A stretch of DNA of 64,000 bases from Companilactobacillus heilongjiangensis (GTDB lineage Bacteria > Bacillota > Bacilli > Lactobacillales > Lactobacillaceae): positions 2,726,549 to 2,790,548 of the forward strand of contig NZ_CP012559.1 of NCBI RefSeq assembly GCF_000831645.3. Direction: 5' to 3'. Position numbers and translations under genes: made by a program. The first letter of the stretch is position 1, and each line of letters opens with the position of its first letter. Positions 54,984 through 64,000 of this stretch are shown in pieces. The notes below the pieces were generated by a model that saw only the letters and a list, made by a program, of their open reading frames with translations, did not search any database and was not told where the DNA came from.

Positions 54984-56129
54984 TTGTCAAAAACAACATA
55001 TTTGTTAGATAAAAATGATTATGAGCAGTATCGAGATTTGTTTTTTTACTCGTTTGATGAGCCTGAAAGTGACGCCGAAAAGGAATTTTTTTTTTTTTTT
55101 TTATTTGATGGGCAGTTGCAGGTATCGATTTACTTGTGTACCTTTCAAAGTTAATTTCTTCGGTAAAGAGTTTGACATGTCAGGAATTGCCAACGTCATG
55201 AGTGCCCCAGAATATATGCAGAGTAACGGTGTCGATACCTTGATGGATCAAGCATTCACTGATATGTATCGAAATGGTACAACACTGTCATATTTGGGAC
55301 CATTTTCTTACGATTATTACCGTCGTTTTGGTTATGAGCAGGTTTTTGAAAACTTGAAGATAACTATGCCATTTACGAAATTGGCTCGTTACAGCAAGCC
55401 CTCGATGGGTCGATTGAAGCGCTATAAATACTCCCAAGCTCAAGATGTGATTGGTGATTTATTTGCGTCAGTTAATACATCAGGAACAGTGGCTAGAAAA
55501 ACTTGGTGGTGGAAAAATCTAGCACTTTGGTATCCGGATGATTTATTGGCGGTATACTATGATGCAACGGATGAAGTTCGTGGTTATATGCGTTATGCAT
55601 TCCATAACGGTACATTTATCGTCCAAGATATGTATTATCAGACACCAGATACCTTTTTAGGATTGATACATTTTATAAATAAACATCGTTCGATTATAAA
55701 GATATTGTTATTAATTCAACAGATACGAATCTTAGAATTAATAATTTTTCCACGAATCCAACAGATGCTAAAGTCGAAATTAAGCCAGCCAAAATGGCTC
55801 GAATCGTTGATATTAAAAAGTTCTTCACTGATTATCCAGTGCAAGTTGATAATATTGAGTCAATCAATTTAGAGGTCAATGATTCTTTGAGTTGGAATAA
55901 TCATATCTGGACGTTATCTGTGAAAGATGGCGTGGTCAATATTGAAAAATCCGACAGTGAGATTCCCGAAGTAATCGTTGATATACAGACGTTGACTAAG
56001 GCGATGTTTGGTTACCAATCATTGACGGATTCATTTAAAGTGGGAAATGTTCTCGGAAATACAGATGAAATTGAAACTTTGGATAAACTATTTGTCCATG
56101 AAAAAGCTCAACTAAAGGATTTTTTCTAG
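54984..56129 (+). pseudogene. Eis-like GNAT N-acetyltransferase with SCP2-like domain, frameshifted
   Basis: About 380 residues across frames. The TTG start (MSKTTYLLDKNDYEQYRDL) has GGTGAGG upstream. A GNAT domain follows (FGKEFDMSGIANVMSAPEYM, RNGTTLSYLGPFSYDYYRRFGYE) and a second acetyltransferase-like part, then a C-terminal SCP2-like domain (VQVDNIESINLEVND, LTKAMFGYQ). Eis relatives acetylate amines, including aminoglycosides. The gene is broken near 55080-55150, where a run of 17 T lies within coding sequence, and near 55680 and 55790. It follows the SUF terminator and may share little with it functionally. Confidence 0.8.
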
Positions 56130-56157
56130 TTAAGTAATAAGATTGAGGATACTGAAT

Positions 56158-56477
56158 ATGGTAGAAAAGAAGATCAAGTTAAGGAAGCGTTGGAAAAAGT
56201 CATTGATCCCGAGCTTGGTATCGACATTGTTAATTTGGGATTGATTTATGATGTAGAAGTTGAAAATGACCAACGAGCCGTTATAACGATGACATTAACG
56301 ACAATGGGCTGCCCTTTGAGCGATATGTTGCATGATTCAATCAAAAATGCGGCTGAATCAGTTGAGGGAATTAAATCCTGTGAGATTCAGCTAGTCTGGT
56401 ACCCCGTTTGGAATATAGGCAAGATGAGCCGTTATGCACGTGTGGCATTGGGAATTCCAGAGGGATTTGGCGTTTAA
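56158..56477 (+). pseudogene. SufT-like DUF59 Fe-S assembly factor, frameshifted
   Basis: About 107 residues: ALEKVIDPELGIDIVNLGLIYDVEVEN, TMTLTTMGCPLSDML (the conserved cysteine), then VWYPVWNIGKMS. This is the MIP18/DUF59 family that helps maturation of Fe-S proteins. A single A is missing in the run after GTAGAAAA near 56165, which separates the ATG from the rest. TGAGGA precedes the ATG. Its nearness to the SUF operon agrees with the role. Confidence 0.85.
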
Positions 56478-56591
56478 GAACCTAACAAAGCAGGAATAGA
56501 CTTTATAAGTCGGATATTGTGCTGATAGATAATCTGTTTCGGCTGTATCTTATCTAAAAAATCAGTGGATTATTTATCCAAAAAGATAAAT

Positions 56592-56772
56592 TAGTTGGAA
56601 GAGCAGAGAGTATTTACCTGCAGCGGAAGTGGCGTTATGGCTTTAGCCATTACACCACTGGGCGTGTTGGAGACTTTCCGGGTTTTGGAAAGGCTTCAAC
56701 CGAGATTCGAGACCGCTCTTTGGTTTGAATCGTACCGCGCAGCAGATGAATACTCTCTGCTCTGGAAACGGC
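56592..56772 (+). repeat. Family-1 repeat, copy 23
   Basis: The termini are TAGTTGGAAGAGCAGAGAGTA and TACTCTCTGCTCTGGAAACGGC. The inner stems CTTTCC/GGAAAG and GATTCGAG/TTTGAATC are compensated variants. It is the only copy right of 43.6 kb, facing the secreted SLAP gene. The rest of the 56478-56882 gap shows no gene. Confidence 0.88.
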
Positions 56773-56882
56773 ATATTTCAATAGACGGAAGCGACTTAAT
56801 AATATATTTAATATCAGCTTGAAACATATGTTTGACTAAACTAATATTAGGAATGAGTATAAGAGAATACGGAGGGTTTATT

Positions 56883-57977
56883 TTGAAAAAGAGTACATCA
56901 TTACTATTAAGTGGAGTTTTGGTTTCAGGTATGGTACTTGGAACAATTGTTACGCCCGCAACAGTTCACGCATCAGACGATGCAGCTGCCGTTACACAAG
57001 CTGATAAAGATTACAAATTCAGTGACTTATTATAGATAGAGCAGCTGCAGCCCCCAAACTAAAGTAACTGGTACTGTGGGAGCTCCTATTACAACGGTTC
57101 CAGATGGCTATACTTTAATTGATGGTGAAAAACCAGTTTTTACAGATAGTAGTACAGTAGTGTTGGCGTTGAAATTACACCAATGATTTCTGTCAAAGTT
57201 AACTTTGTTGACCAAAACAATGGCCTAGTTAAGACAGAAACATTAACGGTGGGGTAATGCCTACACATTTCAACATTACCTGCCGGGCGGGCCAATACAA
57301 TTACTTTGGAAGCAGGCAAGGAAATAACGTTCCTGTTGACAGACAAGTTTCAAATACAGTGATTTTCAAAACTTCTGACGCAACTGAAGCCGGAAGAACT
57401 CAAGTATTCGGTGATAAAGTCGGTGACAAAGTAACTTTGACTGCTGATCAAATCCCTGCAGGTTACACAGTTATCAGTAATGACCTAACACTTCAAAGTG
57501 ATGGCAATACACAAATGATTACCGTTACTAAGAATGTTGAAGGTATCACACCATTTACCGCTACAGTAAGAGTTGGAAAGTCCGCTACAACGTTGTATAC
57601 CGTTGATGGCAAGGCTATTACGAGTCGTTTATTGGGGGCAAACAGTGATTGGAAGACAGCCAACAAACTAGTTCTTAATGGCAAAGCTTATTATCAAGTC
57701 GCTACAACAGAATGGGTTCCAGCTGATAAAGTAACTGTAGTTTCACAAACAAACGAAAATACTGATACTAATTCAACTGCTGAAAAAGCTGACAGAAAGA
57801 CTGTTACAACTAAGAATGTTGACTACACCACTTTATGATGGCAATGGTAAACAAGTAAGTAACCGTGGTTTGGGTAAGAGCTCAGCCTGGGCTACTGATC
57901 AAATGCAAACAATCAATAATGTTAAATATTATCGTGTCGCAACAAATGAATGGCTAAAAGCTTCAGATATTGCCTAA
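56883..57977 (+). pseudogene. Secreted SLAP-domain surface protein, frameshifted
   Basis: The TTG start has GGAGGG 8 bases upstream and gives a signal peptide KKSTSLLLSGVLVSGMVLGT, cut near VHA. MucBP-like modules (PDGYTLIDGEKPVF, VKVNFVDQNNGLVKTETL) and two C-terminal SLAP-like domains (AYYQVATTEWVPADKV and YYRVATNEWLKASDIA) follow. About 364 residues if restored. Breaks lie near 57030, 57155, 57255 and 57830. It is likely bound to the wall without covalent links, and is a paralogue of the next gene. Confidence 0.8.
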
Positions 57978-57992
57978 ATTAATTGCAGAAAT

Positions 57993-58030
57993 GACTGTGA
58001 ATCGATTTATGATTCATGGTCTTTTTTTTA
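57993..58030 (+). terminator. Terminator of the first SLAP gene
   Basis: GACTGTGAATC and GATTCATGGTC pair around GATTTAT, then T8. Confidence 0.8.
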
Positions 58031-58326
58031 TCCCAAAATCGACTTAGTAAAGAAAATTTACAATTTTCATAATGATTTGGTGAATGTTACCAATACATTA
58101 TTTTTAGATTAAAATAATCTGATAAATTGACGCTTACATAATTAAAAATATTACGAATTTATAAAAATAAGCTAGTTAAATATAATTACCTAATTTTAGC
58201 TAAATTAATAAAAAACTCAACTAAATTTAAATATGTGATTTATTTATTGCTAAAATATTTTGGATATAATATATTGTTCTTGCCTTATTGAATGTAAGGA
58301 ATAATTTTTTTTCGGAGGAAAATGAG
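58031..58326. other. Very AT-rich spacer before the second SLAP gene
   Basis: About 300 bases, dominated by A and T, with no plausible gene. It ends in the ribosome site TTCGGAGGAAAATGAG. The promoter of the next gene should lie here. TATAAT at 58265-58270 could be its -10 box. Confidence 0.5.
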
Positions 58327-59537
58327 ATGAAATTAGGGAAGAGCTTAATTATTACAGGTTTATTGTTTTCAAGTATTCTAGGTAGTGTGAATGTGGGTAG
58401 CATTACTGCCATGGCTGCTGATGGTGGAGCAACACCACCCGTAATATCTCCAGCACCAGAAACAAGGGAAATTAGTGTGCATTATATTGATGCAGATGGA
58501 AAGCAAATTACAGATGGTGAATTTTTATGGTCGGCTAAAAGATCTATTTATGTTACACCGGATGCTACTAAGTTCTCCGTCAGTAAATTGAATTTACCAG
58601 AAAACTACAATTGGCTGTTGATTCAACCGATATCAACATTGCATCTGATGTGAATGGCTTAGATGTTAAGGTTGTCAATGTACCTAGAGTTACGGTAGAC
58701 GTCGAATATCCCAAAGGAACAACAGATAAGACGTTGCCAGACAAGCTCAACTTAATAGATGTAACAAAACAGGTTAGAGCAGGCAATGTAACTCTTCCTG
58801 AAGGATATGAAATTTTGGACTATAAAAATGGTAAAGTAACACTTCAAAAAGTTAATAATTCTGAAGTGCAAATTATTTTTGTTGATGAAAATAATAAACA
58901 AGTTAAGACTGATAGCTTGAAGAATAAGAATATTCTGGAGACTGTTTCTGCTAGAGAAGTTACAGCTCCCGAAGGATATACTGTTATACCTGATCAAAAT
59001 GCGGTTATTGCTTCTCAAACCAACGGTGGAGTTACATCATATGCGGCAATCATCAACGTTAAAAAGAATGCACCTACTGCCACTCATAATGGAAGTAATA
59101 CCTCAGTTAAACATGGTAGTCATGGTGGTTATGTCTCACAAAAAGTTCGTGTTTCGTTTGTAGATCAAGATGGTGATGAAGTAGGTTACCAACAACTAAA
59201 TGGTAAAGCAAGTTTTGATACAAAAATTTCAGCACCAGCTGGCTATTCATTTGTAAATGCTAACGAAGCAAACATCAAGTTTGATAAGAGTGGCAACAAG
59301 GACCTTAAACTTAAGGTTACAAAGAACAGACCAGTTTCAACTATGGAAGAAGGCATTGTTACAACAAACAGTGGTGACTTCAAACACCTTTACACTATTG
59401 AAGGTAAAGATATTACAAACCGTGGTTTAAGTGGTGATTCAAAGTGGTACACAGACCAATACGCAACAATCAACGGTGAAAAAATGTTCCGTGTAGCAAC
59501 TAACGAATGGGTTAAAGCTACTGACGTTTATAAATAA
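58327..59537 (+). pseudogene. Second secreted MucBP/SLAP surface protein, one frameshift
   Basis: About 403 residues. The signal peptide (KLGKSLIITGLLFSSILGS to TAMAA) is followed by MucBP-like modules (ISVHYIDADGKQITDGEF, VQIIFVDENNKQVKTDS, VRVSFVDQDGDEVGYQQLNGK) and one C-terminal SLAP-like domain (MFRVATNEWVKATDVYK). One base is missing near 58608 between ENYN and LAVDSTDIN. The ATG at 58327 is used, because the ATG at 58322 meets a stop at once. GGAGGAAAA precedes it. Probably a wall-bound surface protein. Confidence 0.82.
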
Positions 59538-59556
59538 CATTTTCAAAATTGAGTAA

Positions 59557-59592
59557 AGAAAAACGCAATCCAAAATCTGGATTGCGTTTTTT
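59557..59592. terminator. Bidirectional terminator SLAP / ABC operon
   Basis: AAAACGCAATCC and GGATTGCGTTTT pair perfectly around AAAATCT, followed by T6. It serves the converging units. Confidence 0.88.
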
Positions 59593-59600
59593 AATATCCT

Positions 59601-60349
59601 CTAGAAGTACTGCAACAAGTCAGCCTCAGTTAACTTATTCTTTTCTTCCTGATTCAAATCTAAAATAATTTCACCTTTCTTCAAAACAACCAAACGATTG
59701 CCATATTGCAATGCGTCCGAAAGGTCATGTGTAATCATCATACAAGTCAGTTCTTTTTCCAAAATGATACGATTAGTTAATGCCATCAAGTCTTTGCTTG
59801 TTTGTGGATCCAGAGCCGCTGTATGTTCATCTAACAGCAGTAATTCAGGCTTCTGGATAATTGCCATTAAGAAACTCAACGTCTGTCTTTGACCACCTGA
59901 GAGCTTTTCAGTAAATGTATTCAAGCGATTATCCAATGTTGGCAAGTTTGAAATTAATTTTTTGAATTCTTCCATATGGTCATTTAATTTACGTAATCTT
60001 AAACGTCTGGGTAAGCCACGTCTTTTGGCCAACAATAGATTTTCAGCCACGGTCATTCTGGGAGCTGTACCAGATTTTGGATCCTGATAAACTCGGCTGA
60101 TGTGACGGCTACGTTTGGCTAAGTTTTCGCCGGTAATGTCGTCGCCATTTAACAAAATTTTGCCCGATGTTAGTTGGTTAGTTCCGGTAATAGCGTCCAA
60201 TAATGTTGATTTACCAGCACCATTTGTTCCGAGGAAACTAAGAAATCTTTGGGATTAATGGTTAAATTAATGTTATTTAAAATGTTTAAATTGTCATCGT
60301 CGTTGTAAATAGTTTTAACGGCGTCTTTAATTTCTAGTAATGGTTTCAT
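59601..60349 (-). pseudogene. ABC transporter ATP-binding protein (TrpZ/LivF-like), frameshifted
   Basis: About 249 residues restored. The N-terminal KPLLEIKDAVKTIYNDDDN precedes a Walker A in GTNGAGKST, with one T missing near 60243. The rest is intact: VYQDPKSGTAPRMTVAENL, signature LSGGQRQTLSF, Walker B LLLLDEHTAALD and ITHDLSDAL. It is the ATPase of an importer with the two genes upstream on this strand, and its ATG overlaps the permease stop (ATGA). Confidence 0.85.
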
Positions 60350-61237
60350 TTCGTTTTAACCCCGTTTCTCAAAGTATGTAGGAATTGTGCTCGAATTGTT
60401 GGTAATGCCAAGCAAAGAGCCAAGATGATAGCTGAAATAAGTTTCAAATCGTTGGTGTTGAAGCCTAATTGTAATACGATCATCAAAATTAAACGGTAGA
60501 CGATACTACCAATGACAATGGGTAATCAGACGAACGCTCAATGGAACGTCAGGGTAGATAACTTCACCGATAATGATGGCAGAAAGTCCGATAACGATGA
60601 CACCGATACCCATGTTGACGTCGGCGAAACCATTCTGTTGGGCAATCAAGCCACCAGTTAAAGCAACGATTCCGTTAGAAACCATCAAGCCGATAAATTT
60701 CATGACGGTTGTATTGATACCAAGGGATGCGGCCATTGTTTCGTTATCACCAGTTGCGATAACAGCCTGACCTTTTTCAGTGTTTAAAAAGATAATTAAT
60801 AGGAAGATTATTAAAGCAATAATAACGATACCTAAGATGATGCCGTTAAAGTTGGTTGGTAATTTATCTAAACCGAATTGGTTAAAGATATTAGTTGATT
60901 TAGTTAGTGACATGTTGGCTTTACCCAAGATTCTCAAGTTGATTGAGTAAAGGGCAGTCATTGTTAGGATTCCAGCTAGCAGAATGGGAACGTTGAGTTT
61001 AGCGTAGAGAAATGCGGTCGCAAATCCGGCTAAACAACCAAAGATAAAGGCAATCAAGAGTGAATAAAGTGTTGAGTGACCGCTTTGAATCAAGCTGATA
61101 GCAGTGACGGCACCTAATGGGAAACTTCCTTCAACGGTCATATCAGGAAAGTCCAAAATCCGAAAGGTAATGAATAACCCGATGGCCATGATGGACCAGA
61201 TGAAACCTTGACTTATAGTAGATACGATTAAATTCAT
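60346..61237 (-). pseudogene. ABC transporter permease (TrpY-like, BPD_transp_2), frameshifted
   Basis: About 297 residues restored, with eight or so membrane segments: GFIWSIMAIGLFITFRILDFPDMTVEGSFPLG at the start, GGLIAQQNGFADVNMGIGVIVIGLSAIIIGEVI in the middle. One extra C near 60522 shifts the frame before PIVIGSIVYRLILMIVLQLGF. It matches the permease found with ABC_sub_bind proteins. Start and stop overlap its neighbours (ATGA), giving tight coupling. Confidence 0.85.
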
Positions 61238-62240
61238 TTGATGATTTGTCCTTTCTTTTGAGCTTCCTTAACTAGTGAATCTGGGAATTGAATATTGAGC
61301 TTTTGAGCCATCTTTTCGTTGAGCATTAAGTGGCCTTTCTTCATAAATGTAACAGGTGTTGTTGCAGGATCCTCTTTGTGTTCCAAGATGCGAACGACAT
61401 GTTTACCAGTTTCTTCACCGAGTTCATATTGGCTGAGTCCGACTGTAGCAAGTCCGCCATCTTTAACCATGGTAGTTGCGGCTGGGAAAACAGCAATATT
61501 TTGTTTAGCAGCGATGGAAGAAAGCAATTTCATACCAGAGGCCACGGTGTTGTCGGTTGGAACGTAGATTGTTTGAACGCCTTGTGCTAAAGCTGTTCCG
61601 ACTTGTTGAATATCGTTAACTGAGTTGATGCTGGAAACCTTAACTGTTAAACCTTGTTTCTTGGCGATTGCTTCCATTTTCTTCATTTGGCTAGTAGCGG
61701 AAGCATCGCTGGATGTATAAATAATACCGATAGATTTTAGATTAGGAATAACTTTTTTCATTAATTCCAATTGAGCTTCTAGTGGAGCTTGATCAGAAAC
61801 ACCAGTGATATTGCCACCAGGCTTTTGGTTATTGCTGATGATACCAGCGCCTTCTGGGTCAGTGACAGCACCCATGACGATTGGAATTTTTGAAGTAGCG
61901 TTCTTCAATGATTGAACGGAAGGAGTGGCAATTCCGACTGCTACATCAACGTTATCTTGCACGAATTGTTTACTGATAGTTCTTAGATTACTTTGATCTC
62001 CTTGGGCATTTTGAAATTCAATTTTGACATTCTTGCCATCAATGTAACCATTTTTCTTTAATGTGTCATCAATTCCCTTATTGATTTGGTCCAAAGCGGG
62101 ATGTGACATCAGTTGGAGAACCCCAACTTTTGGAATCGCGTTTTGTTTCTGGTCATCAGCGCGTCCGGTATAAAAGTATGCAAAAATTAAGAACATTGCT
62201 AGTGCAATTAGTGTTACGTAAGTCTTCTCGTATGTTTCAT
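61234..62240 (-). pseudogene. ABC transporter substrate-binding protein (TrpX / ABC_sub_bind family), N-terminus frameshifted
   Basis: About 335 residues with the ABC_sub_bind (PF04392-like) pattern: PKVGVLQLMSHPALDQINKG, VGIATPSVQSLKNATSKIPIVMGAVTDPEGAGI, NITGVSD, YVPTDNTVASGM, ATVGLSQYELGEETGK. TrpX-type members bind tryptophan or related amino acids. The open frame extends to 62256 without a good start. ATG 62240 has GGGGG at the right spacing and encodes the basic start MKHTRRLT, which one missing base near 62215 separates from the hydrophobic segment. Transcription is likely controlled by the leader at 62261-62539. Confidence 0.85.
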
Positions 62241-62260
62241 CGTATATATCCCCCAAATTA

Positions 62261-62293
62261 AAAAGGCAACCCCATACAGTGTGGGATTGCCTT
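62261..62293 (-). terminator. Leader terminator (attenuator) before the ABC importer
   Basis: On the minus strand AAGGCAATCCCAC and ATGGGGTTGCCTT pair around ACTGT, followed by T5. It lies between the promoter at 62511-62539 and the first structural gene, only 21 bases from its start, so readthrough must be controlled. Confidence 0.82.
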
Positions 62294-62307
62294 AAATAAA
62301 TAAAATA

Positions 62308-62434
62308 CCCACATGGCTAAATTTGTTAAAAATTTTTCCATGCGGGCTTTGAAATTATCATAGTTTAATAAGCCGACACGGATTCAATCCTATTCAGACT
62401 GAATCCATATCGGACCAATCTGAGTTATCGGCTT
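62308..62434 (-). promoter_or_regulatory. Leader hairpins with possible antiterminator pairing
   Basis: Two hairpins lie before the terminator. AAGCCGA/TCGGCTT (62370-62434) encloses GGATTCA/TGAATCC. CCCGCATGG/CCATGTGGG is at 62308-62346. GGATTG at 62385-62390 is complementary to CAATCC in the terminator 5-prime arm, a possible antiterminator. The upstream AAGCCGA arm overlaps the end of the leader ORF, so a stalled ribosome could switch the fold. Confidence 0.6.
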
Positions 62435-62478
62435 TGCCAACGATTATTTACGATGTTTAGAGAATTTAGATTTTTCAT
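62425..62478 (-). CDS. Leader peptide with a Trp codon near its end
   Basis: A 17-codon frame encoding MKNLNSLNIVNNRWQSR, with AGGAG 9 bases before the ATG and a strong promoter upstream. The single Trp (TGG at 62437-62439) lies three codons before the stop, where the first leader hairpin begins. Five Asn residues are also present. Position between promoter and attenuator suggests a ribosome-sensing leader for the TrpXYZ-like importer. One Trp codon is less than in classic trp leaders, so the sensed amino acid is an inference. Confidence 0.6.
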   Translation of the reverse strand: MKNLNSLNIVNNRWQSR

Positions 62479-62510
62479 GATGTCTATCTCCTAACAAATT
62501 TGATGTTTCA

Positions 62511-62539
62511 AATATATTTCAACATGACCATCTTGTCAA
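62511..62539 (-). promoter_or_regulatory. Consensus promoter of the ABC importer leader
   Basis: TTGACA (62534-62539) and TATATT (62511-62516) on the minus strand are spaced by exactly 17 bases. It lies 33 bases before the leader-peptide ATG. Confidence 0.8.
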
Positions 62540-62610
62540 CCTCAAATTTATAATGAAAAAAATATTAAATATTTTCTGCAAAAACATATAATGTAGAAAG
62601 GGGAGAGTTC

Positions 62611-63687
62611 ATGAAAAAAAAATTACGAATACTGTTGCTAGTCGGAGTAATTGTGGCATTTGTCACTGGATTAACATACTTTGACAGCTTCATGTATCAC
62701 GATCCAATTATCAGGGTTACTCAAGTAAAGCAACTTGATAAGAGTACCTCAACTGACGAATATAAGAATACCGATACTCAGATTACACAACGAGTAACGG
62801 GTCGTCTCCTGAATACAAATAACAAGGGAAAAACAATTTCCTTCAAGAATACTTACTACAATTCTCAGTTAACAGATATTAAATATACGGCTGGGCAGCA
62901 AGTTATTCTTACTAAGAGTGGGCACACTTATATACCAAAAAATGTGAAGCGTGACACGGCACTAGTATTTACTGTTGGCTTAGTCGTTTTCTTAATGTAT
63001 TGTATGAAATTCGACCGACGGAAGCTATTTATCAGTATTTTAATTAATGTCATTATTTTTTATGGATTCTTAAATATAATTATTAGAACACACAATAGTG
63101 TTCTGCTACCGCTGACCGTTATAACGGCGTTATTAATATCGGCAGTGGCGTTATTAGTTATCTTAGGACCGAGCTATCAAGCGTTAATGGCGTACTCAAG
63201 TACAGTCATTGCAACGACTACAGCTCTAGTCTTGAGCGTCTTTGTATTGTATATGTCTGGTTATAGCGGTGTGCATGTAGAATTGAATGATTTCGAATTG
63301 CAACCGTACAAAGGCGTTTTCTTTGCGCAAGTTATCTTTAGCGTTTTAGGGGTTATTTTGGATGAGACGATGGATATTTCTTCATCATTGATTGAAATGA
63401 AAAAAGAATTAGCCAATGTTAAAGAAGCAACTTTGTTCAAATCAGGTATCAATATCGGGCGGGAATTGATTGGACCATTGATCAATATCCTCTTATTTAT
63501 CGTGATTGCTGAGAACTTGAATGTGGTTTTATTGTACCTAAGCAATGGCAATTCAATCGGTTATACAGTCGAAATGACTTTGGGACTTGGACTGACACAA
63601 CTTTTAATCAGTGCCATTGGAATTATTTTGACAGTTCCGGTGACGAGTTTTATTGCCAGTAAAGTAATTACAAAGAGGGTGAAATAA
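62611..63687 (+). CDS. YibE/F-family membrane protein
   Basis: A 358-residue protein intact despite the surrounding indels. An N-terminal membrane anchor is followed by an outer beta-rich part (TQITQRVTGRLLNTNNKGKTISFKNTYYNSQ; OB-like), then about six membrane segments with the YibE/F pattern GVILDETMDISSSLIEMKKEL and GRELIGPLINILLFIVIAENL. The family's function is unknown, possibly solute transport. AAGGGGAG precedes the ATG. Its stop overlaps the next start (TAATG), so the two genes are coupled, as usual for yibE/yibF-like pairs. Confidence 0.85.
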   Translation: MKKKLRILLLVGVIVAFVTGLTYFDSFMYHDPIIRVTQVKQLDKSTSTDEYKNTDTQITQRVTGRLLNTNNKGKTISFKNTYYNSQLTDIKYTAGQQVILTKSGHTYIPKNVKRDTALVFTVGLVVFLMYCMKFDRRKLFISILINVIIFYGFLNIIIRTHNSVLLPLTVITALLISAVALLVILGPSYQALMAYSSTVIATTTALVLSVFVLYMSGYSGVHVELNDFELQPYKGVFFAQVIFSVLGVILDETMDISSSLIEMKKELANVKEATLFKSGINIGRELIGPLINILLFIVIAENLNVVLLYLSNGNSIGYTVEMTLGLGLTQLLISAIGIILTVPVTSFIASKVITKRVK

Positions 63688-64000
63688 TGCTGTATTTATT
63701 TTTGACCTTCGTTGTCTTACTACTGTTGGTCACAGGTACACGTGGATTCACATTATTGTTTGGTTTAGGAATAATGTTTTCTCAATCATTGCGCTATTGA
63801 TACTGATTGCGGACGGCTTCAATGCGTTGATTACAACATGTATCATTTCAATAATTATTTTGGTAGTGGCAATTTATATGAACGTTGATAATCCCAACAC
63901 TGCCAGTACAGCGTTTAAAACTTCCTTGATGATCATGGTCGTGATTTTGTTGATCATGATTCCTTTGGAATATTGGGCCAGTGCTCAAGGGATGGCAGCG
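63687..64000 (+). CDS. Second YibE/F-family protein, partial and frameshifted
   Basis: The gene runs off the window. It reads MLYLFLTFVVLLLLVTGTRG and, after one missing base near 63775, SIIALLILIADGFNALITTC and onward in another frame as hydrophobic segments to the edge. Its start overlaps the preceding stop. As the partner of the upstream YibE/F gene it is probably a short multi-pass membrane protein. Homopolymer-type damage matches the rest of the right-hand part. Confidence 0.65.

Overview
The window looks like the chromosome of a low-GC Gram-positive lactic acid bacterium of the family Lactobacillaceae, plausibly Companilactobacillus or a close relative. The genus is an inference from gene content and was not checked by any search. 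Supporting signs are SLAP-type surface domains, a KxYKxGKxW-like surface protein, an LPXTG adhesin, a MurE next to an aspartate racemase (suggesting L-Lys-D-Asp peptidoglycan), catabolite (cre) sites, and a SUF operon in the order CDSUB.

Layout. 0-6.5 kb: NTF2-like protein, LysR regulator, and a divergent flavin reductase plus DASS carboxylate transporter. 6.9-13.3 kb: cell-envelope block with a VanRS-like two-component system, D-Ala-D-Ala carboxypeptidase, MurE, aspartate racemase and a lipoprotein. 14.3-16.7 kb: metal ABC importer. 17.2-18.5 kb: GtrA and TVP38 membrane proteins. 18.6-25.3 kb: a fructan or difructose-anhydride catabolic locus (fructokinase, LacI regulator, GPH symporter, GH91 enzyme, GH32 fructosidase) with a recognisable operator and cre. 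25.3-31.5 kb: guanine deaminase, lipid flippase, small membrane proteins, MazG-like enzyme and GuaB. 31.8-35.6 kb: giant BspA-like/SLAP surface protein. 35.8-46.2 kb: cold-shock protein, permeases, MalY, aldehyde dehydrogenase, nitroreductase and an Rgg-type regulator. 46.2-49.8 kb: Cna-B/LPXTG adhesin. 49.9-64 kb: SUF operon, Eis-like acetyltransferase, SufT, two secreted SLAP proteins, a TrpXYZ-like ABC importer and a YibE/F pair.

Two families of structured repeats stand out. Family 1 has 18 full copies (about 180 bp) and 5 deleted copies. Each is a long imperfect palindrome enclosing three hairpins, and the stems covary between copies. The copies lie between transcription units, nearly always with the same end facing the adjacent gene, often as back-to-back (-)(+) pairs around an AT-rich spacer. 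Family 2 (5 copies) consists of two-stem structures; four of them lie directly after stop codons or in tandem there, in the sense orientation, and their stems also covary. I do not recognise either family as a named element.

From about 49.72 kb rightward almost every gene carries one-base indels, mostly in homopolymer runs, including the whole SUF operon. The 49.7 kb to the left show none. Because unrelated and probably important genes are hit alike, I read this as a low-quality consensus stretch rather than gene decay. Genes there are listed over their inferred full span and marked frameshifted. No tRNA, rRNA, CRISPR array, transposase or prophage gene was seen.
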